Shown piece after piece: positions 35,469 through 45,323 of a stretch of DNA of 64,000 nucleotides (within the stretch, counting starts at the first letter, position 1; each line of letters begins with the position of its first letter). Origin of the DNA: an uncultured Flavobacteriales bacterium (lineage in GTDB: Bacteria; Bacteroidota; Bacteroidia; Flavobacteriales_D; Parvicellaceae); contig CALSMU010000013.1 of assembly GCA_943787535.1 (NCBI GenBank), forward strand, positions 80,529 through 144,528. Direction: 5' to 3'. The notes under the pieces are model-generated. The model was not told the origin of the DNA, did no database searches, and saw only the letters and a program-made list of their open reading frames with translations. Both the position numbers and the translations under genes were made by a program.

Positions 35469-37955
35469 ATGAAAATTTTATCTACTATATTACTTGTAGC
35501 TTTATCTCATGTTATTTATGCTCAAATTGATGTTTTAGTATCGGATGATGATTATACAACAACGGGTCAAGGTTTGTGTGATTGCGGAACAAGCTTTAGC
35601 TACGTCGACAGCTTAAATTTTCATGATACAGGGGGAGATGCTTCGGATTATTTGCCGAATGAGGATGAAGTGATTACTTTTTGCCCTGATGTGAATGGAA
35701 ATAAGGTTTCTACTGCTTTCGGTATTGGAGGAACCGGATTTACATTTGATGTAGATCCTTCAGATACAATATTTATTTATGATGGGTTGTCGATATTCGA
35801 TCCTCTTTTAGATACGTTTAATAACAATATGATGCCAGGTGGTTCCGTTCGAGCTTCGTTGGCGAATCTTTCTGGATGCTTAACAATACGTTTTGTTAGT
35901 GACGGTGCGAATGAAGGTACTGGATGGGATGCAAATGTTTCTTGTGGCAATTTTAGTCAGCCGTATAGCGTTGGTGTAGAGGGGTTTATTAACGGAACAG
36001 CAAATGGAGCAAACGATAACATTAATGATGTTATGCCTGTTGATACAGGGTATATTGATGTTTGTTTAGGCGATTCGGTTTTGTTGTCTGCAGATACTTA
36101 TTTCCCATATGAACCCGGGGGTGATTCAGCTTCTACATTTGGAGGAGGGTATGATCAATCAGGAAATCATACTGTTGAATGGGTAATTAGTAATGGAGTT
36201 ACTTCGACTCAGAATAGTCTTTGGGTAGTGCCGCCAGCTCAACAAGGTTACTTTGTCTCTTTAAAAGTAACGGATGCTTTTGGAATGAATATGTATGCAA
36301 CCTGTAAGATAAGGGTATCTACAACTCCTAGTTTTGTTACTTGTACTGCAGAGGATACATTGCTTTGCGTAGATCAGCAAACTTTGCTAATTGGAGGGGT
36401 TACTTCTTCGGATACTGCAGGTGTTGATCCCACAAGCGCAACTTTTCCGATAGGAGGAGAATTTGGAACGGCGACTGAATTGCCAGATGGAAATAATTTC
36501 CCACCATACGAAACAGAAATTGATATTGCAGGATATACTCCTGGAGGTACAATTCTTAATGGGACTGATATACAGAAAATCTGTGTTTCTATGGAGCATA
36601 CGTGGCTTGGGGATCTAGAAATGTGGTTAACTTGTCCAAATGGTACGGAAGTGGCAATTTTTAATAGCTACACTAGTGGGTATCTTCCCGGTGGTTTTGG
36701 AGGAGGGGGAACCTATGTTGGAGGTGGTAATGATAATAGTTCAACCGTTGGTAACTGTGAGGAATATTGTTTCTCTGAGGCAAATGGAGCATTGCCTTCA
36801 TGGAATCTTGGGTATAACACTATAGCAGCATCTGGCCCCACTTCTGGTCAAATGGTTGTCCCTGGAGAATATAACCCTGAGGGGGCCTTTGCGGATTTTG
36901 TTGGATGTCCAATAAATGGAACATGGACTTTAAGCGTTCAGGATAATATTTTGGCGGATGATGGTTGGATTTGTCAATGGGGAATGTACTTTTTAGATTC
37001 TTTGAATCCGAATAGTGAGACTTATGCTCCTGAAATATTTGATGAGTTTTGGCACAGTGATCCAACAATTATTGTAGATGGAAATAATGACACAACGATT
37101 GTTATCCGACCAGACACTATTGGGCCATTTGGTTATACTTTTGAGGTTCAGGATAGTTATGGCTGCAGTTATGATACGACAATTTTTGTGAACGTAATAG
37201 AGCCAGCTTCGATAATGCCTAACACTTCTGCATGTTTGGGTGATACGGTTAACTTTACTGGTACGTATGCACCTGAGGGAGGTGAATGGTGGGACGATGG
37301 TCCAGGGGCTGTTATTTGGGTTACTAGTCAAACGGATATAGAGCCTAGTATATCAGTAATTCAAGGGGGTGCATACACCTTTTACTTCACAGATGTGCAA
37401 TGTGGTGACACAAATTCGGTGGAAATATTCTATTCTGGTACCCCTGATGTGGAAGTCTTGTATGAAGGAGATGCGGTAAATGAAGTTACAATATGTGTAG
37501 ATGATGAAATAACGTTAACGGTTCAAGGGCAAGATGCTGATACCTATCTTTGGAATGTTCCGGGTGGGAATGCTGATTCCATTGTTGTCTCTTCAAACGT
37601 TCCGTTGCCGGATGGTGTGTATTATGAAATTAATGCTACAGGTGACTGCTTTCCAGGTGATTCAGACGGTATTACTGTCTTTGTTGAAGATTGTGAAATT
37701 CCAAATGTGATAACGCCAAATGGAGATGGTCAAAATGAAGTATTCTTTACGAATTATGCCACTCATCATAGTGATGTGAATTTAACTATTTACAATAGAT
37801 GGGGCAGGGTGGTGTACAAAACAGATAGTTATGATAATACTTGGAATGGTGTTAATATGAACGGAAAAAGTGTCGCTGCTGGAACATATTTCTATACCAT
37901 GCGATGGGATGGTGGAGAAAAAGATGCAAGTGGAACAATTACTGTTTTTGATTAA
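35469..37955 (+). CDS. Large secreted protein with CUB-like, P-type and CHU_C (type B) domains
   Basis: An 828-residue exported protein: signal peptide (to about 18, HVIYAQ); a CUB-like domain (about 30-165: DTIFIYDG, LTIRFVSDGANEGTGWDANV); a PKD-like part; a proprotein-convertase P-type domain (about 355-510: ICVSMEHTWLGDLEMWLTCP, NGTWTLSVQDN, GWICQWGMYF); Ig-like parts; and a CHU_C sorting domain at the end (IPNVITPNGDGQNEVFF, IYNRWGRVVY, GTYFYTMRW). T9SS export is expected. It follows a small exported protein gene and ends before a strong terminator. No PorP/SprF gene is next to it. Confidence 0.87.
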   Translation: MKILSTILLVALSHVIYAQIDVLVSDDDYTTTGQGLCDCGTSFSYVDSLNFHDTGGDASDYLPNEDEVITFCPDVNGNKVSTAFGIGGTGFTFDVDPSDTIFIYDGLSIFDPLLDTFNNNMMPGGSVRASLANLSGCLTIRFVSDGANEGTGWDANVSCGNFSQPYSVGVEGFINGTANGANDNINDVMPVDTGYIDVCLGDSVLLSADTYFPYEPGGDSASTFGGGYDQSGNHTVEWVISNGVTSTQNSLWVVPPAQQGYFVSLKVTDAFGMNMYATCKIRVSTTPSFVTCTAEDTLLCVDQQTLLIGGVTSSDTAGVDPTSATFPIGGEFGTATELPDGNNFPPYETEIDIAGYTPGGTILNGTDIQKICVSMEHTWLGDLEMWLTCPNGTEVAIFNSYTSGYLPGGFGGGGTYVGGGNDNSSTVGNCEEYCFSEANGALPSWNLGYNTIAASGPTSGQMVVPGEYNPEGAFADFVGCPINGTWTLSVQDNILADDGWICQWGMYFLDSLNPNSETYAPEIFDEFWHSDPTIIVDGNNDTTIVIRPDTIGPFGYTFEVQDSYGCSYDTTIFVNVIEPASIMPNTSACLGDTVNFTGTYAPEGGEWWDDGPGAVIWVTSQTDIEPSISVIQGGAYTFYFTDVQCGDTNSVEIFYSGTPDVEVLYEGDAVNEVTICVDDEITLTVQGQDADTYLWNVPGGNADSIVVSSNVPLPDGVYYEINATGDCFPGDSDGITVFVEDCEIPNVITPNGDGQNEVFFTNYATHHSDVNLTIYNRWGRVVYKTDSYDNTWNGVNMNGKSVAAGTYFYTMRWDGGEKDASGTITVFD

Positions 37956-37985
37956 AACTAAAACGAATACATTATTGTATCGATT

Positions 37986-38025
37986 AAAATCCTCGTTTCG
38001 ATAGTTATCGGAAAGAGGATTTTTT
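37986..38025 (+). terminator. Rho-independent terminator after the type B protein gene
   Basis: AAAATCCTC (37986-37994) pairs with GAGGATTTT (38015-38023); an inner CGATA/TATCG stem extends the hairpin, and a T run follows. It lies 30 bp after the stop at 37955. Confidence 0.85.
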
Positions 38026-38055
38026 CTTTCTTTGCATTTCGAAAAATGATAAATT

Positions 38056-39153
38056 ATGGCTTTAAAGTGTGGTATAGTTGGGTTACCTAATGTTGGTAAA
38101 TCTACCTTATTTAATTGTTTGTCAAATGCGAAAGCACAGTCCGCAAACTTTCCTTTTTGTACAATTGAACCTAATGTAGGGACAATTACTGTTCCCGATT
38201 CTCGGTTAAATAAATTGGAAGAGCTGGTTAAGCCAGAACGTGTAATTCCTACTACGATTGAAATTGTTGATATTGCAGGGTTGGTCAAAGGCGCTTCTAA
38301 GGGAGAAGGTCTTGGGAATCAGTTTTTGGCAAATATCCGAGAGGTGGATGCAATTATTCATGTTGTAAGGTGTTTTGACGATGGAAATATTGTTCATGTA
38401 GATGGAAGCATTGATCCAGTTAGAGACAAAGAGATAATTGATTTCGAATTACAATTGAAAGATTTAGAGTCTATAGAAAAAAATATTGGAGCTTTAGCCA
38501 GAAAAGCTAAGTCAGGAGATAAAGATGCAATAAGACAGCATGAAGTTTTTGAAGCTGCAAAAAAACATTTGGAGGCAGGTAATTCGATTCGTTCTTTGGC
38601 TGTGGATAAGGAAAAAATCACTTTATTGGATGAAATGCACTTGCTAACGGCAAAACCTGTATTATATCTCTGTAATGTAGATGAAGCATCTGTAAAAGAT
38701 GGAAATAGCTATGTAGAGGCGGTAAAAGATGCAGTTAAGGATGAAGATGCCGAAGTGCTAATTCTTGGAGCAGCTATAGAAGCTGACATTAACGAATTAG
38801 ATACTTACGAAGAAAGACAAATGTTCTTAGAAGACTTAGGGTTAGATGAACCTGGTGTGAGTAAATTGATTGGTTCAGCTTATAAATTATTAAAACTGCA
38901 GACATACTTTACAGCGGGAGTGAAAGAAGTAAGAGCATGGACAATTAATTTAGGTATGACTGCACCGCAAGCTGCTGGAGTAATACATACAGATTTTGAA
39001 AAAGGATTTATTAAGGCTGAAGTGATCCACTACAATGATTTTATTGAATTTGGATCTGAAGCTAAATGCAAGGAAGTTGGAAAATTGAATATCGAAGGAA
39101 AGGAATATGTGCCTGAAGATGGTGATGTAATGCACTTTAGGTTTAATGTTTAA
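38056..39153 (+). CDS. ychF: Redox-regulated ribosome-binding ATPase YchF
   Basis: A 365-residue Obg-family P-loop protein that prefers ATP. G1 is GLPNVGKST (residues 8-16), the switch region has NFPFCTIEPNVG, G3 is DIAGLVKGASKGEGLGN, and the YchF-specific NVDEASVKDGN replaces the usual NKxD, explaining ATP preference. The C-terminal TGS-like domain has LLKLQTYFTAGVKEVRAWTI and YVPEDGDVMHFRFNV. Full length, ordinary housekeeping gene between the terminator and porQ. Confidence 0.97.
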   Translation: MALKCGIVGLPNVGKSTLFNCLSNAKAQSANFPFCTIEPNVGTITVPDSRLNKLEELVKPERVIPTTIEIVDIAGLVKGASKGEGLGNQFLANIREVDAIIHVVRCFDDGNIVHVDGSIDPVRDKEIIDFELQLKDLESIEKNIGALARKAKSGDKDAIRQHEVFEAAKKHLEAGNSIRSLAVDKEKITLLDEMHLLTAKPVLYLCNVDEASVKDGNSYVEAVKDAVKDEDAEVLILGAAIEADINELDTYEERQMFLEDLGLDEPGVSKLIGSAYKLLKLQTYFTAGVKEVRAWTINLGMTAPQAAGVIHTDFEKGFIKAEVIHYNDFIEFGSEAKCKEVGKLNIEGKEYVPEDGDVMHFRFNV

Positions 39154-39187
39154 ATACTAAACTGAGTTCTTACTCGTTATGAATTGA

Positions 39188-40252
39188 ATGAAGCTATTTG
39201 TATTACAAATTTCATTATTTATTTGCGTTGCTTTTCAGGCACAGAATGGAGGTAATAGTACGTTTCAATTTCTAAATTTTTCTAATTCTGCCAGAGTAGA
39301 GGCTGCGGGAGGTTACCTTTTGACAGTTAAGGATAACGATGCATCTTTAGGGGTGGAGAATCCTTCCTTATTGAACTCTTCCATGCACGGATTTTTAGCA
39401 TTGAATTATGTTAATTATTTTGCTAATTCTAATTATGGTTATTCATCCTATACTAAGCACTTTACCGGTATCGGAACATTTAATGCTTCTTTATTGTTTG
39501 CTAATTATGGTAAGTTTGAATATGCTGATGTAAGTGGAGAAAGAAATGGGAGCACTTTTTCTGCAAACGATGTGGCACTGGCTGTTGCCTACGGTAGGGA
39601 GTTAGATTCAAATTTTTCTATAGGTGCTGACATTAAGTTTGTAGGTAGTTTCTTAGAAGCATACTCTGCATATGGAATCTGTTCAGATATAGCTGCAACC
39701 TACACAAAGAAAGCGAATGGTTTTGCAGCAGCTTTTATGCTTAAAAATTTGGGAATACAATTAAACACGTATACTTCTAATAATAGAGAGTCATTGCCAT
39801 TAAATATTTTATTGGCTTTTTCGAAGAAATTGAAACATGCCCCATTTCGGTTTTCATTTACAGCGCATAACTTACAGCAATGGAATATTGTGTATTTTGA
39901 TATTAATGAGCAGTCAACTTCAGATCCTCTTACGGGGGAAGCCATTGAAGTTAAAGAACCAAGTTTCGTTTCAAAGGCTATGCATCATATGGCAATTGGT
40001 GGCGAGTTGTTATTATCCAAAAACTTCAACATCCAATTTGGGTACAATCATAAAAATAGAAAAGACTTAAGTTCAAGTATTCGACCTGGAGCATCTGGCA
40101 TTTCGTGGGGCTTTGGGTTTAAAGTGAAGAAACTACATGTTAGTTACGGTATGGGTAAATACCATATTGCTGGAACATCCAATCATTTTACAATTTCTAC
40201 AAGAATAGGAAATCCTCCAAAAACAGATTCCTTTTACCGTCAGGATTATTGA
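39188..40252 (+). CDS. porQ: Type IX secretion system protein PorQ
   Basis: A 354-residue outer-membrane barrel protein with a signal peptide (MKLFVLQISLFICVAFQAQ). PorQ features are present: FQFLNFSNSARVEAAGGYLL, ASLGVENPSLLNSSMHG, LNYVNYFANSNYGY and the glycine-rich C-terminal strands (GASGISWGFGFKVKKLHVSY). PorQ belongs to the attachment complex (with PorU, PorV, PorZ) that processes T9SS cargo at the surface. It follows ychF by 34 bp and overlaps the convergent dehydrogenase gene by seven bases. Confidence 0.88.
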   Translation: MKLFVLQISLFICVAFQAQNGGNSTFQFLNFSNSARVEAAGGYLLTVKDNDASLGVENPSLLNSSMHGFLALNYVNYFANSNYGYSSYTKHFTGIGTFNASLLFANYGKFEYADVSGERNGSTFSANDVALAVAYGRELDSNFSIGADIKFVGSFLEAYSAYGICSDIAATYTKKANGFAAAFMLKNLGIQLNTYTSNNRESLPLNILLAFSKKLKHAPFRFSFTAHNLQQWNIVYFDINEQSTSDPLTGEAIEVKEPSFVSKAMHHMAIGGELLLSKNFNIQFGYNHKNRKDLSSSIRPGASGISWGFGFKVKKLHVSYGMGKYHIAGTSNHFTISTRIGNPPKTDSFYRQDY

Positions 40253-41463
40253 ACTTTCGTTCCATTTACATAATCATCTAGATATGCAAAATGCTCTGTT
40301 AGCTCACCGTTTAAAGTTTCTGATGCTCTTCCGATAATGTCGTCAGGGTCATTTCCAGTTAAAGGTTCTAACACGTGTTCTAAAAACATTTCTCCAAAGT
40401 CTATAGATGCATCCAATGGAAGTTCACATGGCAGGTTGTCTACAGCCATAACCCCAATTACTCCTTCTTTCATAAAGTCATCTTCACTTTCGGTGGTTGG
40501 GTTATACCCATAAAGAGGATCCGCGATTGTTGATGGTCGCAACGTACTGGCAACTGCGCAATCGATATCACAACTAATGTCAGCTACAATTTTAATATTC
40601 CAATCTTTCGCTTTAGCATCTTCTCGAGTAAAAATAAAGGGTGCTTCGCTATCCCAGTAGTGGCAAGCTATATACATGTCTGCTATGCATGCGTACTGAT
40701 TAAAAGTGGAGACAAAATCTGAAGGATCGTTATAAAAATCACGCTTGGAGAAGCTTGATCCATCAGTTTTTGCGTTGTATTCATCAACAGCAAGTTGGGT
40801 AAACACGGGTTCGTTAAACTCTTTGTTTAAAAAATCTGGTGAATCTACTTCCTTTAAATTTAATTTTTTAATTATTTCCATAGCACCACCGCCAACCCGT
40901 CCATGCCCGGTAATTACTATTTTAAAGTTGTCAGGTAGGGTTACATGTACTAATTGAGCTTCCATATCTGCTCTATCATCACATTGGTGAGCAGGCTTTA
41001 AATTGTATGCCCCCGTTTTCTTTCCATAAGCTAAGAACCCATTATAGCAACCTACAATTCCAGCATATCTTCCGAAAGCAATCAATCTTCTTCCTTTCTT
41101 GTTAGTAATTACCTCCCAGTCAATTAGTTGGATATTTTTGTCAAGAATGGCTTTGAGTAATTGCTTGTTGTAGGGCTGTTCTTTAAATGTATGAGAAAAG
41201 AATAAGTATTTCTTATTTGGAATCAACTGTTCTATGGGGACCTCTTTTACTCCAATTAGTATATCACAATCTTCAACTGAGTCTACTACAGCAACGCCCA
41301 GTTTCCGATACTCTTCGTCTTTGAATTTCCGGATGTCACTGGCTTGGACAAATACTTCAACATCCGGATAATTGTTTAATATATACTCGCATTGAGAGGG
41401 AGACAATGCAACTCTTTTATCTGGTGGGTTTTTGCCTTCTTTTATAATGCCAATTTTAACCAT
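40246..41463 (-). CDS. NAD(P)-dependent oxidoreductase, saccharopine/alanine dehydrogenase-like
   Basis: A 405-residue protein related to saccharopine dehydrogenase (lysine-forming) and alanine dehydrogenase. The N-terminal substrate half starts IGIIKEGKNPPDKRVALSPS; the middle has LIDWEVITNKKGRRLIAFGR with AGIVGCYNG; the nucleotide motif is VITGHGRVGGGAMEII (near residue 187); later VADISCDIDCAVASTLRPST fits the family. Which reaction it carries out is uncertain: glutamate or lysine metabolism is likely. A lysA gene lies 4.6 kb away but no direct link is seen. It is a single gene convergent with porQ. Confidence 0.75.
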   Translation of the reverse strand: MVKIGIIKEGKNPPDKRVALSPSQCEYILNNYPDVEVFVQASDIRKFKDEEYRKLGVAVVDSVEDCDILIGVKEVPIEQLIPNKKYLFFSHTFKEQPYNKQLLKAILDKNIQLIDWEVITNKKGRRLIAFGRYAGIVGCYNGFLAYGKKTGAYNLKPAHQCDDRADMEAQLVHVTLPDNFKIVITGHGRVGGGAMEIIKKLNLKEVDSPDFLNKEFNEPVFTQLAVDEYNAKTDGSSFSKRDFYNDPSDFVSTFNQYACIADMYIACHYWDSEAPFIFTREDAKAKDWNIKIVADISCDIDCAVASTLRPSTIADPLYGYNPTTESEDDFMKEGVIGVMAVDNLPCELPLDASIDFGEMFLEHVLEPLTGNDPDDIIGRASETLNGELTEHFAYLDDYVNGTKVQ

Positions 41464-41525
41464 GTCTTTCGGGTTTGGAGCGAATATAAATATAAACAGT
41501 TAAATTAAAAATCACTCAACTCAGT

Positions 41526-42557
41526 TTATTTTTTTCTGTAATAACTAAGTGGCTTTAGTAAGACATCCCAAGAGAAATATTGAACTTTAAATATTTCATT
41601 GGTTCCATTGATTCTACACCATGCTTTTTCTGGGTTCCAAACGATCTGATTATTTGTTTCAGGGCTCGCATCTTTCCTTTTCATTTTCCATACCTGAACC
41701 TCATTTAATTTACCGTTTTTATCAGTTACTGAAATTTCATAGTGCGGAACCAGAGCGAAAACAGAATCAACTTGACCTTGCGTTAGCTCTCTGTTTACGT
41801 CATTATAATGAATTTTTTTATAGTGGGATAAATAATGCTTCACTTGACTTGAATCAAATACAGGTACAGATTGCATTTGATGGTTGTATAGAGCAACGGT
41901 GCTTTCTCCTAAAACGTCAATGGTGTAGGAGTCGTCAATTTGTTGATTGAACTTAACAGCAATTTTTTTAATAGAATTTGGAGGGTAGTTAAATACACCT
42001 GTAAATCTCCAATCTTGAAAGGTTGTGTGGAATCGAACATCTAGTGATCCAACCATGTCTTGCTTATAGGTGATATAAGGAACATCAGATTTTGTGTCGC
42101 CAATTTTAAGTAACATATATGTTCCGGTATGGTCGTTTGTTGCGCTTCCAATAAACCAAGTTTTATGCGGTTTTTCTTCTCCTTTCAGAAAAATCTCTAC
42201 CTTTTTATGTCGAACAGCCAGCAAGGTTAGAATATTCTCAATGGCAATTTCAGGAACATCTTGTTTAACTCTAATTCGTTGAAATGTGTTAGTAATTAAA
42301 TCTACACTACTTGGGAGTGCTTTGTATTCAGAATCACCAATCATCCATGTTTTTCCATCTTTTTTACGCGTAATCGTAATTGAGTTATTTTCAGTATCTG
42401 ATATGACAAAGGTTTCTATCAAAGCGGTATCTGCAATTGCAAATTCACTAAAAGCTTCAGAAGACGCATCACTCTCTTGATTCCCAAGGAAAAAAGCATA
42501 CCACGCAAGAATCGCCAATAAAGCCAAAAGAGCAATAACAATACCGTATTTTTTCAT
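41526..42557 (-). CDS. DUF4340 domain membrane protein
   Basis: A 343-residue protein with an N-terminal anchor (about residues 4-25, YGIVIALLALLAILAWYAF) and an outer domain of repeated strands (ITITRKKDGKTWMIGD, TWFIGSATNDHTGTYMLL), typical of DUF4340. Genes of this family often sit with GldG-like ABC components, and here it starts 30 bp after gldG. It may be a periplasmic part of the Gld ABC system; that role is inferred from neighbours. Confidence 0.82.
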   Translation of the reverse strand: MKKYGIVIALLALLAILAWYAFFLGNQESDASSEAFSEFAIADTALIETFVISDTENNSITITRKKDGKTWMIGDSEYKALPSSVDLITNTFQRIRVKQDVPEIAIENILTLLAVRHKKVEIFLKGEEKPHKTWFIGSATNDHTGTYMLLKIGDTKSDVPYITYKQDMVGSLDVRFHTTFQDWRFTGVFNYPPNSIKKIAVKFNQQIDDSYTIDVLGESTVALYNHQMQSVPVFDSSQVKHYLSHYKKIHYNDVNRELTQGQVDSVFALVPHYEISVTDKNGKLNEVQVWKMKRKDASPETNNQIVWNPEKAWCRINGTNEIFKVQYFSWDVLLKPLSYYRKK

Positions 42558-42587
42558 AAAATATTAATTCTAATGTTAAGTAATAGA

Positions 42588-44483
42588 CTATTTAAGCGCG
42601 AATTTTCTTCTGCGAATATACCATTGAACGAGTCCTAATAATACTACAAGTATAACGGGAATTGTTAAATTAAACGTCTGCCAGCTTTTCCTATTTAAGG
42701 AAACCTCCTCTCGGTTGAGTAAACGTACTATTTTCATACGTGAACGGAGAGATATTAAATGTTCGTTCCCCATCATTCTGTCCATTAAGTTCGCAAAGAA
42801 GATTCCATTTCCATACATAGTTGCTACTTGATTGTTTTGGTCTCTTACAAGTGGCTCAAATTGAAGACCATATGGAAGTAATTGTCCCTTCTCACTCATT
42901 CCTAGCTCATTTCTAATTAAGTCACCATCCCCTATAACAACCATTTTATTCGCTTTACTTTTTTCTCTGTAATTAGCTGCAGGGTCATTTATGAATTTAT
43001 CTGTAATTCTTCCTTTATAATGTGAGGTGAATTCTCCTTCTAGCATCAGAGCTATGGGTTTTGTTACGTCTGAGTCTGTGCGCAATGAATCAATCGGTCT
43101 GTAGCCATGCTGATTGTATCCGTAGGAAATTCTGAACCTTGCAGGTAATACTTTATAGTTTTTAGAAGTTTCCAATATTACAGTCTTTTTAATGTCTTGG
43201 CTGCCAACTGCTTCAACGGTGCTTCCATACCTTATTTTTATTGGTGCAACGTTATGGGTTAATTCTGAAGTGTTTTGATTGGTAAGTGTTGGGTATAGAA
43301 ACCAATGATCAAGAACTTTATAGCTATTTTTTCTCATTATAGGTCCGGAATTAATATCCGCAACCAAGTTTTTATTGACTCTAGCTCCATATTTAAAAAG
43401 CATATCGTCAAGGTTTAAATCGTATTGAAAAGTATGTACTACTTCGGAAATCGCTAAACTATCTTCAGGGACATCAAGGTTATCAATTAACCAAAAGACT
43501 TTTCCTCCTTTCATTACATACTGATCAATTATGTATTTTTCTTTCTCATTAAATGACTTTGTTGGTTTAGCAATAACGACCGCCTGAAACTTATCCAAAG
43601 CTTTTAGGTTTTCCTTTCCTACAATCTTAGCAGTAAATTTATTCTCATCATTATCATCCAAAGATGAATTCTCCTTCGGAAGTGAATCGACAATATCAAT
43701 ATATTCCTCTTTGGTTAAGAAGTTGTTTTTAAAAAGCTCCTTTCCTTCAGAGTTTAATTGACCAGCTGGGTTTATGACAACATAAACAGAATCAATTATT
43801 TGAACCGTATCAACATTGTAAAATTGTTTTAATTCATATTGTATAGACCAGGCTTCAGCATTGGTTAATTCTCCATGCCCTCTTAAAAAAGCAATATTGT
43901 CTCTACTTTGATTGGTTAATTGCCAAAAAGCTTTAACAAAATTGTATTCTAATTGGTTAATTGCATCATTCACATGGGCAGGAGAAACAAGAAAGTTGCC
44001 GCCTGGCAAGAATTGAATGGCTTGTTGTTTTTCTCCATACAAAATTTTTGCTCCAGCCCATATCTCAGTGAATTCTTCACTACCTTCTTCTTTTGATAGT
44101 ATGAAGCTTGGATACAATCCAAGTTGTGCCAATTGTTGTTTTAGCTCCTTTGCTAATTCTTTGTCTTTATTTGGATTGATGAATCTAAACTTTACTTTTT
44201 TACCCGCATAAGCTTGAAACTCTTCAATTTTCTCTTTTATAGTGTTTTTTAATTTTTGGATAAATGCCGGAAACTCTCCATCCAAGTATATTTCAATATT
44301 AATGACCTGATCAATTTCGTTTTCCAAGAAATCAATAGTTTTTGGGGAAAGTGTATGCAGCTTATCTTCTGTAAGGTCTAATCTAGCAAACTTTACATTT
44401 CCAATTATATTAACAACTATAATAAGAGCAATAGCAATTAACACTTCTAGAACGTGTCTGAATTTAGGAGATTTTCTCTTCAT
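42588..44483 (-). CDS. gldG: Gliding motility-associated ABC transporter substrate-binding protein GldG
   Basis: A 631-residue protein with membrane segments near residues 11-27 and 605-625 (TIPVILVVLLGLVQWYI) and a large outer domain (TLSPKTIDFLENEIDQVINI split, then FLRGHGELTNAEAWSIQYEL; KGGKVFWLIDNLDV). With GldF and the ATPase GldA it forms an ABC exporter linked to gliding in Flavobacterium. The start overlaps the end of gldF by 20 bases. gldA is not in the window. Some gliding-negative species keep these genes, so motility cannot be claimed. Confidence 0.9.
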   Translation of the reverse strand: MKRKSPKFRHVLEVLIAIALIIVVNIIGNVKFARLDLTEDKLHTLSPKTIDFLENEIDQVINIEIYLDGEFPAFIQKLKNTIKEKIEEFQAYAGKKVKFRFINPNKDKELAKELKQQLAQLGLYPSFILSKEEGSEEFTEIWAGAKILYGEKQQAIQFLPGGNFLVSPAHVNDAINQLEYNFVKAFWQLTNQSRDNIAFLRGHGELTNAEAWSIQYELKQFYNVDTVQIIDSVYVVINPAGQLNSEGKELFKNNFLTKEEYIDIVDSLPKENSSLDDNDENKFTAKIVGKENLKALDKFQAVVIAKPTKSFNEKEKYIIDQYVMKGGKVFWLIDNLDVPEDSLAISEVVHTFQYDLNLDDMLFKYGARVNKNLVADINSGPIMRKNSYKVLDHWFLYPTLTNQNTSELTHNVAPIKIRYGSTVEAVGSQDIKKTVILETSKNYKVLPARFRISYGYNQHGYRPIDSLRTDSDVTKPIALMLEGEFTSHYKGRITDKFINDPAANYREKSKANKMVVIGDGDLIRNELGMSEKGQLLPYGLQFEPLVRDQNNQVATMYGNGIFFANLMDRMMGNEHLISLRSRMKIVRLLNREEVSLNRKSWQTFNLTIPVILVVLLGLVQWYIRRRKFALK

Positions 44484-45216
44484 AAGTATACCACTTTCTA
44501 GTTTGCAATGCCAATTTGGTTAATAATAAAAACAATGAAATAGCACTGACGTAATAAATGATATCTCGACTATCGATGACTCCACGTTGCACACTAACAT
44601 AATGTTCGTGTATGCCTAAATTCATAAAGATTAAATCGAAAGGAGCAGCAAACAGCCCAGCTAAAAATTGAAATCCAATGTACAACGTAAAGCAAAAAAG
44701 TAGCGCAATCATAAATGCGATTACTTGATTACTTGTGATGGAAGAAGCAAATATTCCAATAGCAACAAATACAGCTCCCAATAAAAATAGGCCAATATAA
44801 GCACCCCATGTACTTGCATGGTCAATGTTACCAGTGGGGTCTCCAAGTTCCACAACTGAATAATAAAAGATTAATGTAGGTAAAAGGCTAAGTAGTACAA
44901 GCGCCACTCCGGCAAAATACTTTGCTAGAATAATTTGAAAGTCACTTAGTGGTTTTGTCATCAAGATTTCTATGGTTCCTGTTCTTTTTTCTTCAGCAAA
45001 TGAACGCATAGTAATTGCAGGGATCAAAAACAAAAAGATATTTGGAGCATTAATAAAAAGGGATTGTAGAGAAGCTTCACCAAAGTCTAAAACATTACTA
45101 GGTCCGCTAAAAACCCACATGAATATTCCAGTTGCGATAAGGAACACCGCCATGGTAATATACCCAATTAATGAATTTAAAAAGCTTCGTATTTCTTTTA
45201 AAAATAATGCGTACAT
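44464..45216 (-). CDS. gldF: Gliding motility-associated ABC transporter permease GldF
   Basis: A 250-residue ABC-2 type permease with six hydrophobic segments: FLNSLIGYITMAVFLIATG, LFLIPAITMRSFAEEKRTGT, the conserved EILMTKPLSDFQIILAKYFA, and later segments near 100-240. The EEKRTGTIEILMTKP motif is the family marker. It is first of gldF-gldG-DUF4340. A -7 box (TAGTTTTG, minus strand, 45247-45240) lies 23 bp before the start. Confidence 0.92.
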   Translation of the reverse strand: MYALFLKEIRSFLNSLIGYITMAVFLIATGIFMWVFSGPSNVLDFGEASLQSLFINAPNIFLFLIPAITMRSFAEEKRTGTIEILMTKPLSDFQIILAKYFAGVALVLLSLLPTLIFYYSVVELGDPTGNIDHASTWGAYIGLFLLGAVFVAIGIFASSITSNQVIAFMIALLFCFTLYIGFQFLAGLFAAPFDLIFMNLGIHEHYVSVQRGVIDSRDIIYYVSAISLFLLLTKLALQTRKWYTYEEKIS

Positions 45217-45239
45217 ACAACCTATAAGAAGTTAGGTTA

Positions 45240-45247
45240 CAAAACTA
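45240..45247 (-). promoter_or_regulatory. -7 box before gldF
   Basis: On the minus strand TAGTTTTG matches TAnnTTTG and ends 23 bp before the gldF start at 45216. No clear -33 element. Confidence 0.4.
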
Positions 45248-45323
45248 ATTAAAATACCGATGAGAAGCGTTGCCTTATTCTAAGTTATAAAGCACAATTT
45301 GTTAATTTATGGTAAATAATAAA

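Noticed and set aside
42588-45216. gldF and gldG as proof of gliding motility
   Set aside because: gldA and the motor genes gldK-N are not in the window, and non-gliding relatives keep these genes; only the gene names are claimed.
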